39,033 bases of DNA, taken from NCBI GenBank assembly GCA_026993805.1, contig JALWSA010000057.1, positions 57,788-96,820 on the forward strand. Reading direction: 5' to 3'. The notes beneath the pieces are model-generated. The model was not told where the DNA came from. It worked only from the letters and a program-made list of their open reading frames with translations, and searched no databases. The translations under genes were made by a program, and so were the position numbers. Origin of the DNA: Thermotogaceae bacterium (GTDB lineage Bacteria; Thermotogota; Thermotogae; Thermotogales; Thermotogaceae). Of this stretch, positions 31,086 to 39,033 are shown piece after piece; position 1 is the first letter of the stretch, and every line of letters starts with the position of its first letter.

Positions 31086-31919
31086 ATGAGGATTTTTGTT
31101 TTCGTGTTGGTGCTAATAGTTTCGGTGATCTTTGCCCTTCCAACTGATATTCTTCCGCCCCACCCACCGGGATTCTTTTTGGGACTTGGAGCCATTGGAT
31201 TCTCTGCTGGGTGGTTTGAGATATCCACAAACCCGATAGCCGATATTTTGGGTTTTTACAACATGGGTGGAAGATTTTATCTCTCGGATCTCACAGTCGT
31301 AACGCTCAATGCCAATGTCTTCGATCCACAGCTTCTGTACGTTTACGCGGGAAACCCGTATCCAAGTCAGGGGGTCTACATATGGTATGCGAGCGGTTAT
31401 ATCCACAACGATACATTTTTCGGTAATTTGGTGTTCAAGAGCCACGGGGAATTTGCAGATGCTGGTGTTTACGGAAAATCTGATGAAGTCAGTGGCTACG
31501 TGCACGCACCTTTTATGAGGTTAGCAGAACAGGTGGGCTTTTTCCCAATGGATTTCTTGGAGCTATTTGGAGGAGTGGAAATGGGAATGGCCGTTGGCAT
31601 TTACACAGGGGGAGATCTGGCTGAGTCAAGTGAGAATATCGATATAGAGAAATTCAATGAAGAGTTAAGGGAAAAAACGCTGTATTCTATAGCAAGAATG
31701 GGATTTAGGTGGTATTACGGTGACTTCGTTTTGGAACTTGGATACAGGTGGAAGCTCATTGAAAGTCCGTTGGATTTTGTCCAGGGATTCACGTTTGGCG
31801 ACCAAGTGTACAACTATTACACCCTTTGGAAAAGATTGGCCAAGAATGGTGAGGAAATCGAGTGGAATATACCGTTCATAACCACTCCGTATTATTTGAC
31901 GATATCAGCCAAGTTCTGA
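31086..31919 (+). CDS. Secreted barrel-like outer-envelope protein, function unknown
   Basis: A 277-residue protein with a signal peptide (RIFVFVLVLIVSVIFA, cleavage probably after A17 before LPTD) and a Gly/Tyr/Phe-rich mature part with alternating strands, ending in Phe (TISAKF). The Pro-rich start of the mature chain (ILPPHPPGF) is notable. AGGAGG (31072-31077) lies 8 nt before the ATG at 31086, which excludes the GTG at 31077. Overall style matches the protein at 78-620: both have Gly-rich segments near the start and an aromatic C-terminal end. No family was recognised, and a beta-barrel in the outer envelope (toga) is inferred. Confidence 0.72.
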   Translation: MRIFVFVLVLIVSVIFALPTDILPPHPPGFFLGLGAIGFSAGWFEISTNPIADILGFYNMGGRFYLSDLTVVTLNANVFDPQLLYVYAGNPYPSQGVYIWYASGYIHNDTFFGNLVFKSHGEFADAGVYGKSDEVSGYVHAPFMRLAEQVGFFPMDFLELFGGVEMGMAVGIYTGGDLAESSENIDIEKFNEELREKTLYSIARMGFRWYYGDFVLELGYRWKLIESPLDFVQGFTFGDQVYNYYTLWKRLAKNGEEIEWNIPFITTPYYLTISAKF

Positions 31920-31922
31920 AGT

Positions 31923-31931
31923 TGGTATAAT
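31923..31931 (+). promoter_or_regulatory. Extended -10 promoter of the purine nucleoside phosphorylase gene
   Basis: TGGTATAAT at 31923-31931 is a perfect TATAAT with TGG extension, the same core as the tRNA promoter at 646-654. No -35 at normal spacing is seen. The ATG is 37 nt downstream. Confidence 0.65.
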
Positions 31932-31967
31932 CGGTGCAAGGAAATTCGTGAAAGGGAGGTTGTATTG

Positions 31968-32795
31968 ATGGAAGTGAAAGAGTATGTGAAGAGAGTAAAC
32001 GATGCCGTTGAGTATTTGAAAGGAAAGATCTCAGAATCCCCAAGAATAGCGATAATCCTTGGATCTGGCCTTGGGGGCATTGCTGAAGCTGTGGAAGAAC
32101 CCATTTCCATTCCTTACTCGGAGATTCCGGGATTCCCTGTTTCGACTGCTCCGGGTCATAAAGGAGAGCTCGTTTTTGGAAAACTTCACGGCAAAAGCGT
32201 CGTTTTAATGAACGGGCGCTTCCATTACTACGAAGGTTATTCCATGAAAGAAGTCACATTCCCGATAAGGGTATTTCAGCTCCTTGGGGTTGAGGTTTTG
32301 ATAGTTACGAACGCTGCAGGTGGGCTTAACCCGGATTTCCAGGTAGGTGTTCCGATGATAATCGTCGATCATATAAACCTCATGGGTGACAACCCCTTGA
32401 TAGGTCCCAATGTGGATGAGTGGGGACCACGTTTTCCGGACATGTCGGAAGCTTACGACAAGGATTTGGTGAAACTCGCGCTCGAAGTTGCTAAGGAGCT
32501 CGGTATCAAGGTCTTTCAAGGAGTTTATGTGGGGCTGGCGGGACCGAATTTTGAGACCGCTGCAGAGTATAGAATGCTTAGAAAATTAGGAGCCGATGCG
32601 GTTGGAATGTCCACAGTTCCCGAAGTGATTGTCGCAAAACATGGTGGGCTTAAGGTTTTGGGACTTTCTGCAATTACAGATAAAGGAGATCCTGATAACT
32701 TGCAGCCTTTGACAGCAGAGGAAGTTTTAGAGAATGCCGAAAGGGCTGGTAGGGCAATGGCAAAGATCATTTCGGAAGTCGTCAGGAGGCTCTGA
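31968..32795 (+). CDS. punA: Purine nucleoside phosphorylase (trimeric, PNP type)
   Basis: A 275-residue enzyme cleaving purine nucleosides with phosphate to base and ribose-1-phosphate. LGSGLGGIAE, NGRFHYYEGY, TNAAGGLNPDF, DHINLMGDNPL, GPNFETAAEYRML (E196, the human E201 position) and MSTVPEVIVAKH are all typical of the human/Bacillus PNP-I type. The base-binding Asn (human N243, SLITNK) is Asp here (D238, SAITDKG), which may allow adenosine. GGGAGG (31953-31958) favours the ATG at 31968 over the TTG at 31965. The stop overlaps the start of the next gene. Products could feed the minus-strand molybdenum hydroxylase if that enzyme acts on purines. Confidence 0.96.
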   Translation: MEVKEYVKRVNDAVEYLKGKISESPRIAIILGSGLGGIAEAVEEPISIPYSEIPGFPVSTAPGHKGELVFGKLHGKSVVLMNGRFHYYEGYSMKEVTFPIRVFQLLGVEVLIVTNAAGGLNPDFQVGVPMIIVDHINLMGDNPLIGPNVDEWGPRFPDMSEAYDKDLVKLALEVAKELGIKVFQGVYVGLAGPNFETAAEYRMLRKLGADAVGMSTVPEVIVAKHGGLKVLGLSAITDKGDPDNLQPLTAEEVLENAERAGRAMAKIISEVVRRL

Positions 32796-34621
32796 TGTAT
32801 ATGAAAAAAGCGCTGATATTCGCGCTTGCTCTTTTGACTTCGATCGCGCTCGCCCTCGACGTTGGGCGAGCGCTTTCTAAAGCTGAAGGTGGAAATCCTG
32901 CGCTTCCACCGATGCAGGTGATGCTTGTTGTGGATTACAACGCGCCCCTTCTCAACTTTGGAGGCGACAGATTTGTCCTTCCCCTCGTTAGGATGATGAT
33001 GTCGGATTTATACGATCTGACCGACTTACTCTCAAAGGAGGCAAATTTGAAGGTAGTTTTGGCCGTATCTCCCACGTTTTTAGATCAGGTTAAAGCCTAT
33101 TCCATCTCCGGGTACGATGACCTCATGCGCGAGGGATATTCCGGAGAGTTGCTTCACATCTTTTCACCCCCTGGATCTGCCAAAAGCCTGAGAGAATGGA
33201 ACTTCAAATGGTTGCCACCGTCGATTAAAAAAGATCTAAATCCAAACGCCTCGATGAAGACGTTGGTAGCGCTTTACAGGATGATGGCTGCTTCCCTTCT
33301 GGGAAAACTGATAGCCATACATGAGTACGGAAAGTTAGAAGTGGCGGCTATTCCAGGATGCGGATGTGCTCTTTCGCTATGCCTATCACGGGGAATGGAG
33401 GAAGTAGTCGATGGTGAGCTGAGCAATGCCTATGAGGAAATATCCACTATTTTTGGCAGTGTGGAAGGTCTGTACCCGCCACTCTTAGATGTGTCTCCTA
33501 CATTGATAAGAAAAGTTGCGGAAAAAGGCTTTAAATGGACTTTTGCACCATCGCTTGGACTTGCTGAAGTAATAACCTTTGCCGGCGTTAAAGTGATTCC
33601 CGTAAATGTAGATATTTCCAGGGCAATAGTGAACATCAAAAATGAATCTGACCTGGTTGAATTCCTATCAAGACTACATCGAATGCAAAGAAGCGGCGTG
33701 AAATTCTTGGCTATAAAAATAGATGCCATTGATTGGATGTTTTCGGATTTTGAAATCAAAGAGGGTATCTTGGAAGCTTTGGCTAAGGATGAATACTTAA
33801 GCATAGTTATGCCCAATGACGTGAATTCTAAAGGCAGCGGCGGGTTAATAAGCTCCTCTGAAGTTGGAAATGCCGCCGAATGGTTTTCAAAGGGAGCAGT
33901 TCTTAAAGGGTTTGAGAGGACTATAGGAGCCTTTGAAACTTATGAACGCGTTAAGAAATACCTGAGTGAGAGTATAAAGACAAGGCTCGTAAGGCTTTTG
34001 GGAAATCTCATGAATGTCGAGTTTTATAAAGCTCTTTCTGTGGGAGATGAAAGATCAATTAGGATTTTGGATGCTTACGACTACGCTATGAAGGAAGTCA
34101 TAAAACTTTTGGGTGAGAATGCAGAAGGCTTTGAGAGTATAAAAACCGCTCTTCAAAAGGTCTATTATTTGAGAGTTGTTTACACGGACTTTGCGAACCT
34201 GAACGGAGTCGAAGATGAGGGTTATTGGAAGTACGCACAGAGGTTTGATGGAAAAGGTCTTGTGAAGTACATGAAAGTAGTTCCTGTAAACAGGGGCTTG
34301 GCCTTATCTGTCGCCTTTGGTAAGGAAGCGAGAAATTTCATAGGCAGCTCTTATTCTCTTTCTATAGTTTTGGGACAGCTTAAATTCAAGATTTACTTTA
34401 AAATCTGGGATGGGAAATGGTTTGTTTACAAAAAAGAGGAGGATAAATGGGTCTTGTATGAGATAAAATCTGATATAGGAAGCATTTGGGATGTCGTTGA
34501 ATTGAATTTGAACGAAGTTGATTTTCCTATTAAAATAAGTCTCGCGTTGGAAGATACCCGAAGACATGTTGAAGTTGAGAGGATTCCCAAGAAAGGATTT
34601 TTAGTTGTAAACCGGGAATGA
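32795..34621 (+). CDS. Secreted GH57-like protein lacking apparent catalytic residues
   Basis: A 608-residue protein with a signal peptide ([17 protein letters not shown], cut near A20). Residues 39-105 ([38 protein letters not shown]) resemble the start of GH57 amylases. Residues 225-250 ([20 protein letters not shown], then GFKW) match the GH57 GLWPPExAVSPE region without its Glu. Residues 308-314 (KIDAIDW) stand where DGEN-type acidic residues are expected. The C-terminal 130 residues form a beta domain like that of GH57 proteins. Two Cys-rich bits (GCGCALSLC, 188-196) are unusual. It starts inside the PNP stop region with AGGAGG (32784-32789). The assignment is by eye, and a non-catalytic carbohydrate-binding role is inferred. 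Confidence 0.68.
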   Translation: MYMKKALIFALALLTSIALALDVGRALSKAEGGNPALPPMQVMLVVDYNAPLLNFGGDRFVLPLVRMMMSDLYDLTDLLSKEANLKVVLAVSPTFLDQVKAYSISGYDDLMREGYSGELLHIFSPPGSAKSLREWNFKWLPPSIKKDLNPNASMKTLVALYRMMAASLLGKLIAIHEYGKLEVAAIPGCGCALSLCLSRGMEEVVDGELSNAYEEISTIFGSVEGLYPPLLDVSPTLIRKVAEKGFKWTFAPSLGLAEVITFAGVKVIPVNVDISRAIVNIKNESDLVEFLSRLHRMQRSGVKFLAIKIDAIDWMFSDFEIKEGILEALAKDEYLSIVMPNDVNSKGSGGLISSSEVGNAAEWFSKGAVLKGFERTIGAFETYERVKKYLSESIKTRLVRLLGNLMNVEFYKALSVGDERSIRILDAYDYAMKEVIKLLGENAEGFESIKTALQKVYYLRVVYTDFANLNGVEDEGYWKYAQRFDGKGLVKYMKVVPVNRGLALSVAFGKEARNFIGSSYSLSIVLGQLKFKIYFKIWDGKWFVYKKEEDKWVLYEIKSDIGSIWDVVELNLNEVDFPIKISLALEDTRRHVEVERIPKKGFLVVNRE

Positions 34622-34640
34622 GACAGGAGGAGGTAAACGA

Positions 34641-35855
34641 ATGGGAAGAAAATATTGTTCTTTTTGTGGGAGAAGCGAGGACGAGGTTGAAAGACTGATA
34701 GCCGGTCCGAACGCCTATATATGCAACGAATGTGTAGAGCTATTCTACGACCTGCTTCAGGCAGATAGAAAAGCGAGAAGGACGAAGGAGAAAAAGCTTC
34801 CATCTCCAGCGGAGATAAAGGCGGAATTGGATAAGTATATCGTGGGACAGGAAAGGGCTAAGAAAGTCCTCTCTGTGGCTGTGTATAACCATTACAAAAG
34901 GGTCTATTACGGCATTGACGTCTCAGATGTGGAGATAGAGAAAAGCAATGTTCTTTTGATAGGTCCAACCGGAACTGGTAAAACCCTTTTGGCACGAACA
35001 TTGGCAAAGATATTGGATGTTCCCTTCGCTATAGCGGATGCAACACCGCTAACAGAAGCCGGCTATGTTGGAGAAGATGTGGAGAATGTCGTTTTGAGGC
35101 TTCTCGAAGCCGCTCACTTCGATGTCGAGAGAGCCCAGTACGGGATAATCTACATCGATGAGATAGACAAGATAGCAAAGAAAAGTCCGAATCCTTCGAT
35201 AACGAGGGATGTTTCAGGAGAAGGAGTTCAACAGGCTCTGCTCAAGATAGTCGAAGGCACTGTAGCGAATGTGCCCCCTCAGGGCGGGAGGAAGCATCCC
35301 TATCAGGAGTTCATAAAGGTAGATACCACGAACATTCTCTTTATAGCCGGTGGGGCTTTTGACGGCTTGGAAGAAATAATCCTCCAGAGAATTCAGAGCA
35401 GCACGATGGGATTCGGCGTGGAAGTAAAGGGAAAGCACGATATGAGATTGGGAGAAATACTCTCTCATGTAACGCCAGATGATTTGGTCCAGTACGGACT
35501 CATCCCCGAATTCGTTGGAAGGTTTCCTGTCTTAGCCACTCTCGATGATCTAACCGTCGATGACATGGTCAGGATCCTCACAGAACCGAAAAACGCTCTT
35601 GTAAAGCAGTACAAGAAACTACTCGAAATCGATGGTGTTGAGCTGGAGATAGAAGAGAGCGCATTGAGGGCGATTGCCAAGAAGGCGATGGAGAGAGGTA
35701 CCGGAGCAAGGGCACTAAAGAGTGTTTTTGAAGAAATAATGCTTGATGTTATGTTCCAAGCCCCGTCGATGAAGAATGTTGAAAAGATCGTGATAGATGA
35801 AGATGTGGTTTTGGGCAAAAAGGAGCCAATAATAGTTCTAAGAGAGAGCGCATGA
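34641..35855 (+). CDS. clpX: ATP-dependent Clp protease ATP-binding subunit ClpX
   Basis: A 404-residue AAA+ unfoldase. The N-terminal zinc-binding domain has C6, C9, C28 and C31. The Walker A GPTGTGKT is at residues 108-115, and Walker B YIDEIDKI follows. [21 protein letters not shown] and [20 protein letters not shown] (sensor II) are diagnostic. AGGAGGAGG (34625-34633) precedes the ATG at 34641. The gene starts 19 nt after the GH57-like gene and is probably cotranscribed with it. It converges on the cyclic-nucleotide-binding gene with 2 bp between stops. No clpP is present. Confidence 0.98.
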   Translation: MGRKYCSFCGRSEDEVERLIAGPNAYICNECVELFYDLLQADRKARRTKEKKLPSPAEIKAELDKYIVGQERAKKVLSVAVYNHYKRVYYGIDVSDVEIEKSNVLLIGPTGTGKTLLARTLAKILDVPFAIADATPLTEAGYVGEDVENVVLRLLEAAHFDVERAQYGIIYIDEIDKIAKKSPNPSITRDVSGEGVQQALLKIVEGTVANVPPQGGRKHPYQEFIKVDTTNILFIAGGAFDGLEEIILQRIQSSTMGFGVEVKGKHDMRLGEILSHVTPDDLVQYGLIPEFVGRFPVLATLDDLTVDDMVRILTEPKNALVKQYKKLLEIDGVELEIEESALRAIAKKAMERGTGARALKSVFEEIMLDVMFQAPSMKNVEKIVIDEDVVLGKKEPIIVLRESA

Positions 35856-35857
35856 TT

Positions 35858-36358
35858 TCATCTCTTAGATAGTACCAAACTCAAAGCTGTGGTGAGTTTA
35901 AGCACTGTGTCGTTGAGTTTTCTGACTCTGTTGGCTAACACTACGGCAATTTCTCGCAAGATTTTGTAGGCTATTTCTGGATGCGCCTCTTTAAGTTCTT
36001 CGAGATCCTTGGCATCGAGCGTGTAGAAAACGCAGTCCGTTATGGCGGTTATGGTTGCAGACCGTGGGGCACCAGTTAGTAAAGACATTTCACCGAAAAA
36101 GCCCACCTGATTGGCGTCTAAAACGTCCATGGCTCTTTCCGCTGCTCCCCATCTTTCTCCTATCTTGAGAGTGAGGTTTCTTGTGATCTTAACGCGTCCA
36201 CGTTCGAATATGTACATCGTAGGCCCCGTCTCTCCTTCTTCTATTATCGTATCGCCGGCACTGTAGGAGACTTTCTTCAGTCTCTTTTTTACTATCTCCA
36301 GTTCCGAATCGCTGAGAGATTTGAAAAGGGGAATCTCCTTTAAAGTCACCCTGATCAC
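35858..36358 (-). CDS. Stand-alone cyclic nucleotide-binding domain protein
   Basis: A 166-residue Crp-type sensor domain with no DNA-binding helix-turn-helix. The phosphate-binding cassette FFGEMSLLTGAPRSATITA (residues 87-105) has the ligand-contacting G89, E90 and R99, so cAMP/cGMP binding looks intact. Residues 64-80 hold a family-variable insert. The C-terminal 35 residues are helical (YKILREIAVVLANRVRKLND and beyond) and could contact a partner. The GTG start overlaps the stop of the K+ channel gene (GTGA). Coupled synthesis suggests it works with that channel, but the contact is inferred, not shown. Confidence 0.9.
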   Translation of the reverse strand: MIRVTLKEIPLFKSLSDSELEIVKKRLKKVSYSAGDTIIEEGETGPTMYIFERGRVKITRNLTLKIGERWGAAERAMDVLDANQVGFFGEMSLLTGAPRSATITAITDCVFYTLDAKDLEELKEAHPEIAYKILREIAVVLANRVRKLNDTVLKLTTALSLVLSKR

Positions 36359-37470
36359 CCCATGTATACAAACAGAGTATCGTTTTCTCCTATGATGTAT
36401 TCATCATCGGGATTCAGGTGTACGGTGTATTCTTTTTCTTCTCCGAAAAGATCTATTTCGGCTTCTTCTAACTTCTTCTTCAAAAATTCATCTATGGCCT
36501 TATCACCCGTTAGAATGTCTTCAATGGCAACTCTTCTTTTTTCCGAGACAACTCCTACGACCATGAGTCCCTGTTGCTTTCGGAAGCTTTCGAAGAGCTC
36601 TCCAAAGCTCTTCCCCACAAAGCTTCTCGGTATTGGCTTTACACCGAATCTTCCCTCTTTGAGGAGACTGGCTATAAAGCTGTGAAGTGCCGGTGAGAAG
36701 ACGTAGCTTCCTATCAATATGGGGTTGAACTCGCCATATCCCACTATCTCGTCTGCTCCTGCTCTCAATAAATGCTTTACTTTTTCGTTTTTAACGACCT
36801 CAGCGACTATCCGTACCGTGGGATTTATAGACCTTATCGCCAGTATGGCAATGAGAGTTTTTTCGTCTGCCTCTTCCATTCCATGCTCTGTGTCTGAAAG
36901 GATTGCAACACATTCGGCGTTTTTCACCCCAGCCCTTCTCAAAACTTGATCTTTCGTGTAATCTCCCCTTACGAATCTCAAGTCCGCTTCGGGAAAATGT
37001 TCTTTCAATGATTCGAATTCGTCTTCTTCCATATCCGCCACCAGAACTATGGGTCTGTTTTCCAGTTTCGTCAGATTATCCAAAAGGATTAGGAGGTTTT
37101 CATTTCTTCCGAGTATGACTATATGATTTCTTTCTCTCACCTTTCCCAGCCCCTTCCTCTCGTTGAGCCTCATTTCCACCATGAAAGAAGCTATGCTACC
37201 TGTTATCATTGTGAAGAACGCCACTCCAACTATTATCGTGACGGCGCCGAATATCCTCCCGGTTTCGCTCTTGGGAACGATATCGCCGTAGCCCACAGTG
37301 GATATAGTTACGAGCAGCCACCAGAAGGCATCGGGGAGAGATCTTATCGGCGAATCGGGATACTTCCGCTCGATGAAGTAAACGGATATGCCATTGAACA
37401 CCATTATGGATATCAATGCAAGAATTACCAAGGTCTTGGGGTTTTTGAAGAAATTTTTAAGCGTTTTCAT
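36355..37470 (-). CDS. Two-transmembrane potassium channel with RCK (TrkA-N) domain
   Basis: A 371-residue channel. Helix M1 spans about residues 12-33, the pore helix and filter are FWWLLVTISTVGYGDIVP (TVGYG, 58-62), and M2 about 71-96. The RCK domain starts at HIVILGRNENLLILLDNL (about 114) with the Rossmann segments RPIVLVAD and FVRGDY, and a C-terminal TrkA-C-like part ends VHLNPDDEYIIGENDTLFVY. Such channels are gated by Ca2+, nucleotides or other ligands through the RCK ring. No good ribosome-binding site lies directly before the ATG (GAGG is about 15 nt away), and the upstream barrel gene ends 17 nt before. It is coupled to the cyclic-nucleotide protein. Confidence 0.94.
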   Translation of the reverse strand: MKTLKNFFKNPKTLVILALISIMVFNGISVYFIERKYPDSPIRSLPDAFWWLLVTISTVGYGDIVPKSETGRIFGAVTIIVGVAFFTMITGSIASFMVEMRLNERKGLGKVRERNHIVILGRNENLLILLDNLTKLENRPIVLVADMEEDEFESLKEHFPEADLRFVRGDYTKDQVLRRAGVKNAECVAILSDTEHGMEEADEKTLIAILAIRSINPTVRIVAEVVKNEKVKHLLRAGADEIVGYGEFNPILIGSYVFSPALHSFIASLLKEGRFGVKPIPRSFVGKSFGELFESFRKQQGLMVVGVVSEKRRVAIEDILTGDKAIDEFLKKKLEEAEIDLFGEEKEYTVHLNPDDEYIIGENDTLFVYMG

Positions 37471-37487
37471 AACGCTATCATTTTACC

Positions 37488-38933
37488 TCAAAAGCTCAGT
37501 TTGTAATCAATACCCACGTGGTAAATGGTGTTGAGAAGGAAGAGGTTGATGCTGAGGTTCCAAGGCGTATCGATTCTTGCCTTCAATCCTAAAAAGTTTT
37601 CATAAATATCGGGGAGCTGAGATTTGTATTCCGTGATTATGGTGGCAGGGCCTTTTGTTAAATTGAATATTTCAAAGGATGCGCTGAGTTTTTCTTTCCA
37701 GATGTTGATTTTGAGGGAAATAAGCGCGGCGTCGGGACCGTATTTGAAACCTATAGGGTATGAGTAGATGGCTCTTGCTGGGACTGGAAAATTGGAGAGG
37801 ATGATATATCGTGTGTCGAATTTCAAATATGGCAGAAACATGTTGTACACCCATTGCGAGGTGTAGGAATAAGAGAGATGAAGGAGAATGTTGAAATCAA
37901 AGAAAGATAAGCTTTTGTAAATACCTGTACTGAGACCGTACGCTGAGGGTTTGACGTCTTCTTTTTCCGTGAGCGGCACTGCAAAATCGTCCAGTGCAAA
38001 ATCGAAGTAAAAGTTCCAACCGGGAAGAAAAGTCCATGCCACCTGGAAAGAGCCGATAACATTTATATAAGCAGCATCGTAGAGGTTGTGCCATATCGTA
38101 ACAGGGTTTAGTGAATAAATGTCGGGGACTTTTCCGCCGAACATTCCAAGTTCCCCTATTGCCCAAGTGAAATTCTTTAAGGGGTGAAATTCCAGCCTGT
38201 GGGCTACAAGAGTCTTGACTTTTTCGTCGTAAGGAACGATGTTGTCGGAATTTACAGGTTTAAACTCCTTCTGAACCTCATATTCCTCCGGGGTTAAAAT
38301 GGGGTTTATCGATATCATATTAAACGTGTATTTGAACCAGTCGAAGGGTTTGAACTCGTACGTTAGATTGTCGAAATACGGCGGACTTGGAGATATCGAA
38401 ACAGGGCAGACCCAATATCCCCAGCTTATCTTGGTCCTTCCAATGATCAACCTGTGTTCAGGTGTGTTGAAGGCGATGTAGGCATCGTAGGGGAAGCTTG
38501 AATCAAAGCTAACATAAGGACTTTGCGGGGTTATGATGGCTGTTGTGTCGGGCCATTTTAGAAAAGCGTTGTACGATCTTCTGACAAATAGTTCGAAGTG
38601 CAAAGCAGCGCTGTTCCCGCTGTAATGCAGAGTCATTTTCATAAACGGGGGCAAATCGTTGAAGATGTTCGTTGGTGTGGATCCATCTACAACTACGTTG
38701 TACCAGCTCGAAACAGGAGATGTATTCAGGTTGGTTAGGTAGAAATTCGGTGTTATATCAAACGAGAATACTTTTGGAGTCTCTTGAACAAATATTGGAT
38801 ATGTCATTTCAGGCACGGTGCCCTTTTCTATCGCTTCGTAGATAAGGCTGGGATTCGGAGTTTCTTGAAGGCTCAACGAGAAAGTCGCGGAAGCAATAAA
38901 AAACATGATGATGCCAAGGATTTTATGAGCCAT
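37488..38933 (-). CDS. Large outer-envelope barrel-like protein, function unknown
   Basis: A 481-residue protein with a signal peptide (MAHKILGIIMFFIASATFSLS), a mature chain very rich in aromatic residues and in alternating-pattern strands, and C-terminal Phe (GIDYKLSF), all consistent with a beta-barrel in the outer membrane. Residues near 165-235 (HRLIIGRTKISWGYWVCPVS and the following YEFKPFDWFKYTFNMISI) suggest strand-turn-strand repeats like those of capsule-assembly or porin-type barrels, but no family is claimed. GGGGAGG on the minus strand lies 8 nt before the ATG. A terminator hairpin sits only 15-45 nt upstream, and no promoter is visible between them. The channel gene follows after 17 nt. 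Confidence 0.75.
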   Translation of the reverse strand: MAHKILGIIMFFIASATFSLSLQETPNPSLIYEAIEKGTVPEMTYPIFVQETPKVFSFDITPNFYLTNLNTSPVSSWYNVVVDGSTPTNIFNDLPPFMKMTLHYSGNSAALHFELFVRRSYNAFLKWPDTTAIITPQSPYVSFDSSFPYDAYIAFNTPEHRLIIGRTKISWGYWVCPVSISPSPPYFDNLTYEFKPFDWFKYTFNMISINPILTPEEYEVQKEFKPVNSDNIVPYDEKVKTLVAHRLEFHPLKNFTWAIGELGMFGGKVPDIYSLNPVTIWHNLYDAAYINVIGSFQVAWTFLPGWNFYFDFALDDFAVPLTEKEDVKPSAYGLSTGIYKSLSFFDFNILLHLSYSYTSQWVYNMFLPYLKFDTRYIILSNFPVPARAIYSYPIGFKYGPDAALISLKINIWKEKLSASFEIFNLTKGPATIITEYKSQLPDIYENFLGLKARIDTPWNLSINLFLLNTIYHVGIDYKLSF

Positions 38934-38949
38934 CGTCTTCGCCTCCCCG

Positions 38950-38977
38950 AAAGAAAAGAAAGGGCCCTGCCGGGCCC
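38950..38977 (-). terminator. Intrinsic terminator of the gene at the right edge
   Basis: On the minus strand GGGCCC (38977-38972), loop GGCA, GGGCCC (38967-38962) is followed by TTTCTTTTCTTT. It lies 3 nt after the stop of the truncated gene and just before the ribosome-binding site of the barrel protein gene. Confidence 0.75.
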
Positions 38978-38980
38978 ATC

Positions 38981-39033
38981 TCAGGATAGATCCTCTATTA
39001 TCTTCTGGATTCTCTTCATCTGAGCTTCTATAT
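38981..39033 (-). CDS. C-terminal end of a truncated gene (window edge)
   Basis: Reading inward from the right edge on the minus strand, 16 codons (IEAQMKRIQKIIEDLS) end in TGA at 38981-38983, followed at once by a terminator. The tail looks helical. The rest lies outside the window and the product cannot be named. The terminator placement supports a real coding end. Confidence 0.6.
   Translation of the reverse strand, partial: IEAQMKRIQKIIEDLS

Noticed and set aside
1-39033. CRISPR arrays, insertion sequences, integrase or phage genes
   Set aside because: No regularly spaced direct repeats, terminal inverted repeats or transposase/integrase-like proteins were seen.

Overview
The window is a 39 kb piece of a bacterial chromosome that most likely comes from a member of the Thermotogota (Thermotoga and relatives). 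The evidence is the close resemblance, from memory, of Der and the STAS protein to their Thermotoga maritima counterparts, the run aspS-STAS-cmk-ispH-rpsA-der, a GlgC/GlgD pair, a DUF4438 protein, and secreted proteins that look like outer-envelope barrels. Genes are tightly packed. Many start on ATG, GTG or TTG codons overlapping the upstream stop by 4 nt. No insertion sequences, CRISPR arrays or prophage genes are visible.

Left part (1-19,000, + strand): a secreted barrel-like protein, then a consensus promoter feeding three tRNAs (Ala-GGC, Arg-CCU, Lys-CUU) with no evident terminator before infC-rpmI-rplT. The infC leader carries an attenuator with a competing long-range pairing, and infC appears to start on AUC. 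There follows a long unidirectional block: mrp, aspS, an anti-sigma antagonist, cmk, ispH, rpsA, der, miaA, a DUF368 polyprenyl-phosphate translocase, a DUF503 protein, a YqeK-like HD hydrolase and an orphan membrane protein. After it come glgD-glgC, an orphan tail-anchored protein, rnc, an Elp3-like radical SAM protein and a Ppx/GppA phosphatase. The end of the last gene overlaps an antisense tRNA-Arg(GCG). A tRNA-Ser(GCU), a terminator and this tRNA-Arg form a minus-strand unit.

Middle (19,290-30,900): a + strand operon (HIT protein, asparaginase, AI-2E family permease, secreted TPR protein) converges on and overlaps a long minus-strand series. In transcription order that series is tRNA-Leu(UAA), rhomboid protease, a three-subunit molybdenum hydroxylase of the xanthine dehydrogenase family, an M20 amidohydrolase, DUF4438, a DNA polymerase III delta-prime-like protein and a RicT/PSP1 protein.

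Right part (31,000-39,033): a second secreted barrel-like protein, then purine nucleoside phosphorylase translationally coupled to a secreted protein that looks like a GH57 glycosidase without its catalytic residues, then clpX. On the minus strand lie a 481-residue barrel-like outer-envelope protein, a two-helix K+ channel with an RCK domain, and a separate cyclic-nucleotide-binding protein coupled to the channel. The right edge holds a terminator and the last 16 codons of another minus-strand gene.

The most interesting points are the infC leader and AUC start, the pseudo-GH57 protein, the split channel/cyclic-nucleotide-sensor operon, the Asn-to-Asp change in the purine nucleoside phosphorylase active site, the tRNA-Arg(GCG), and the tRNA overlapping a coding end.
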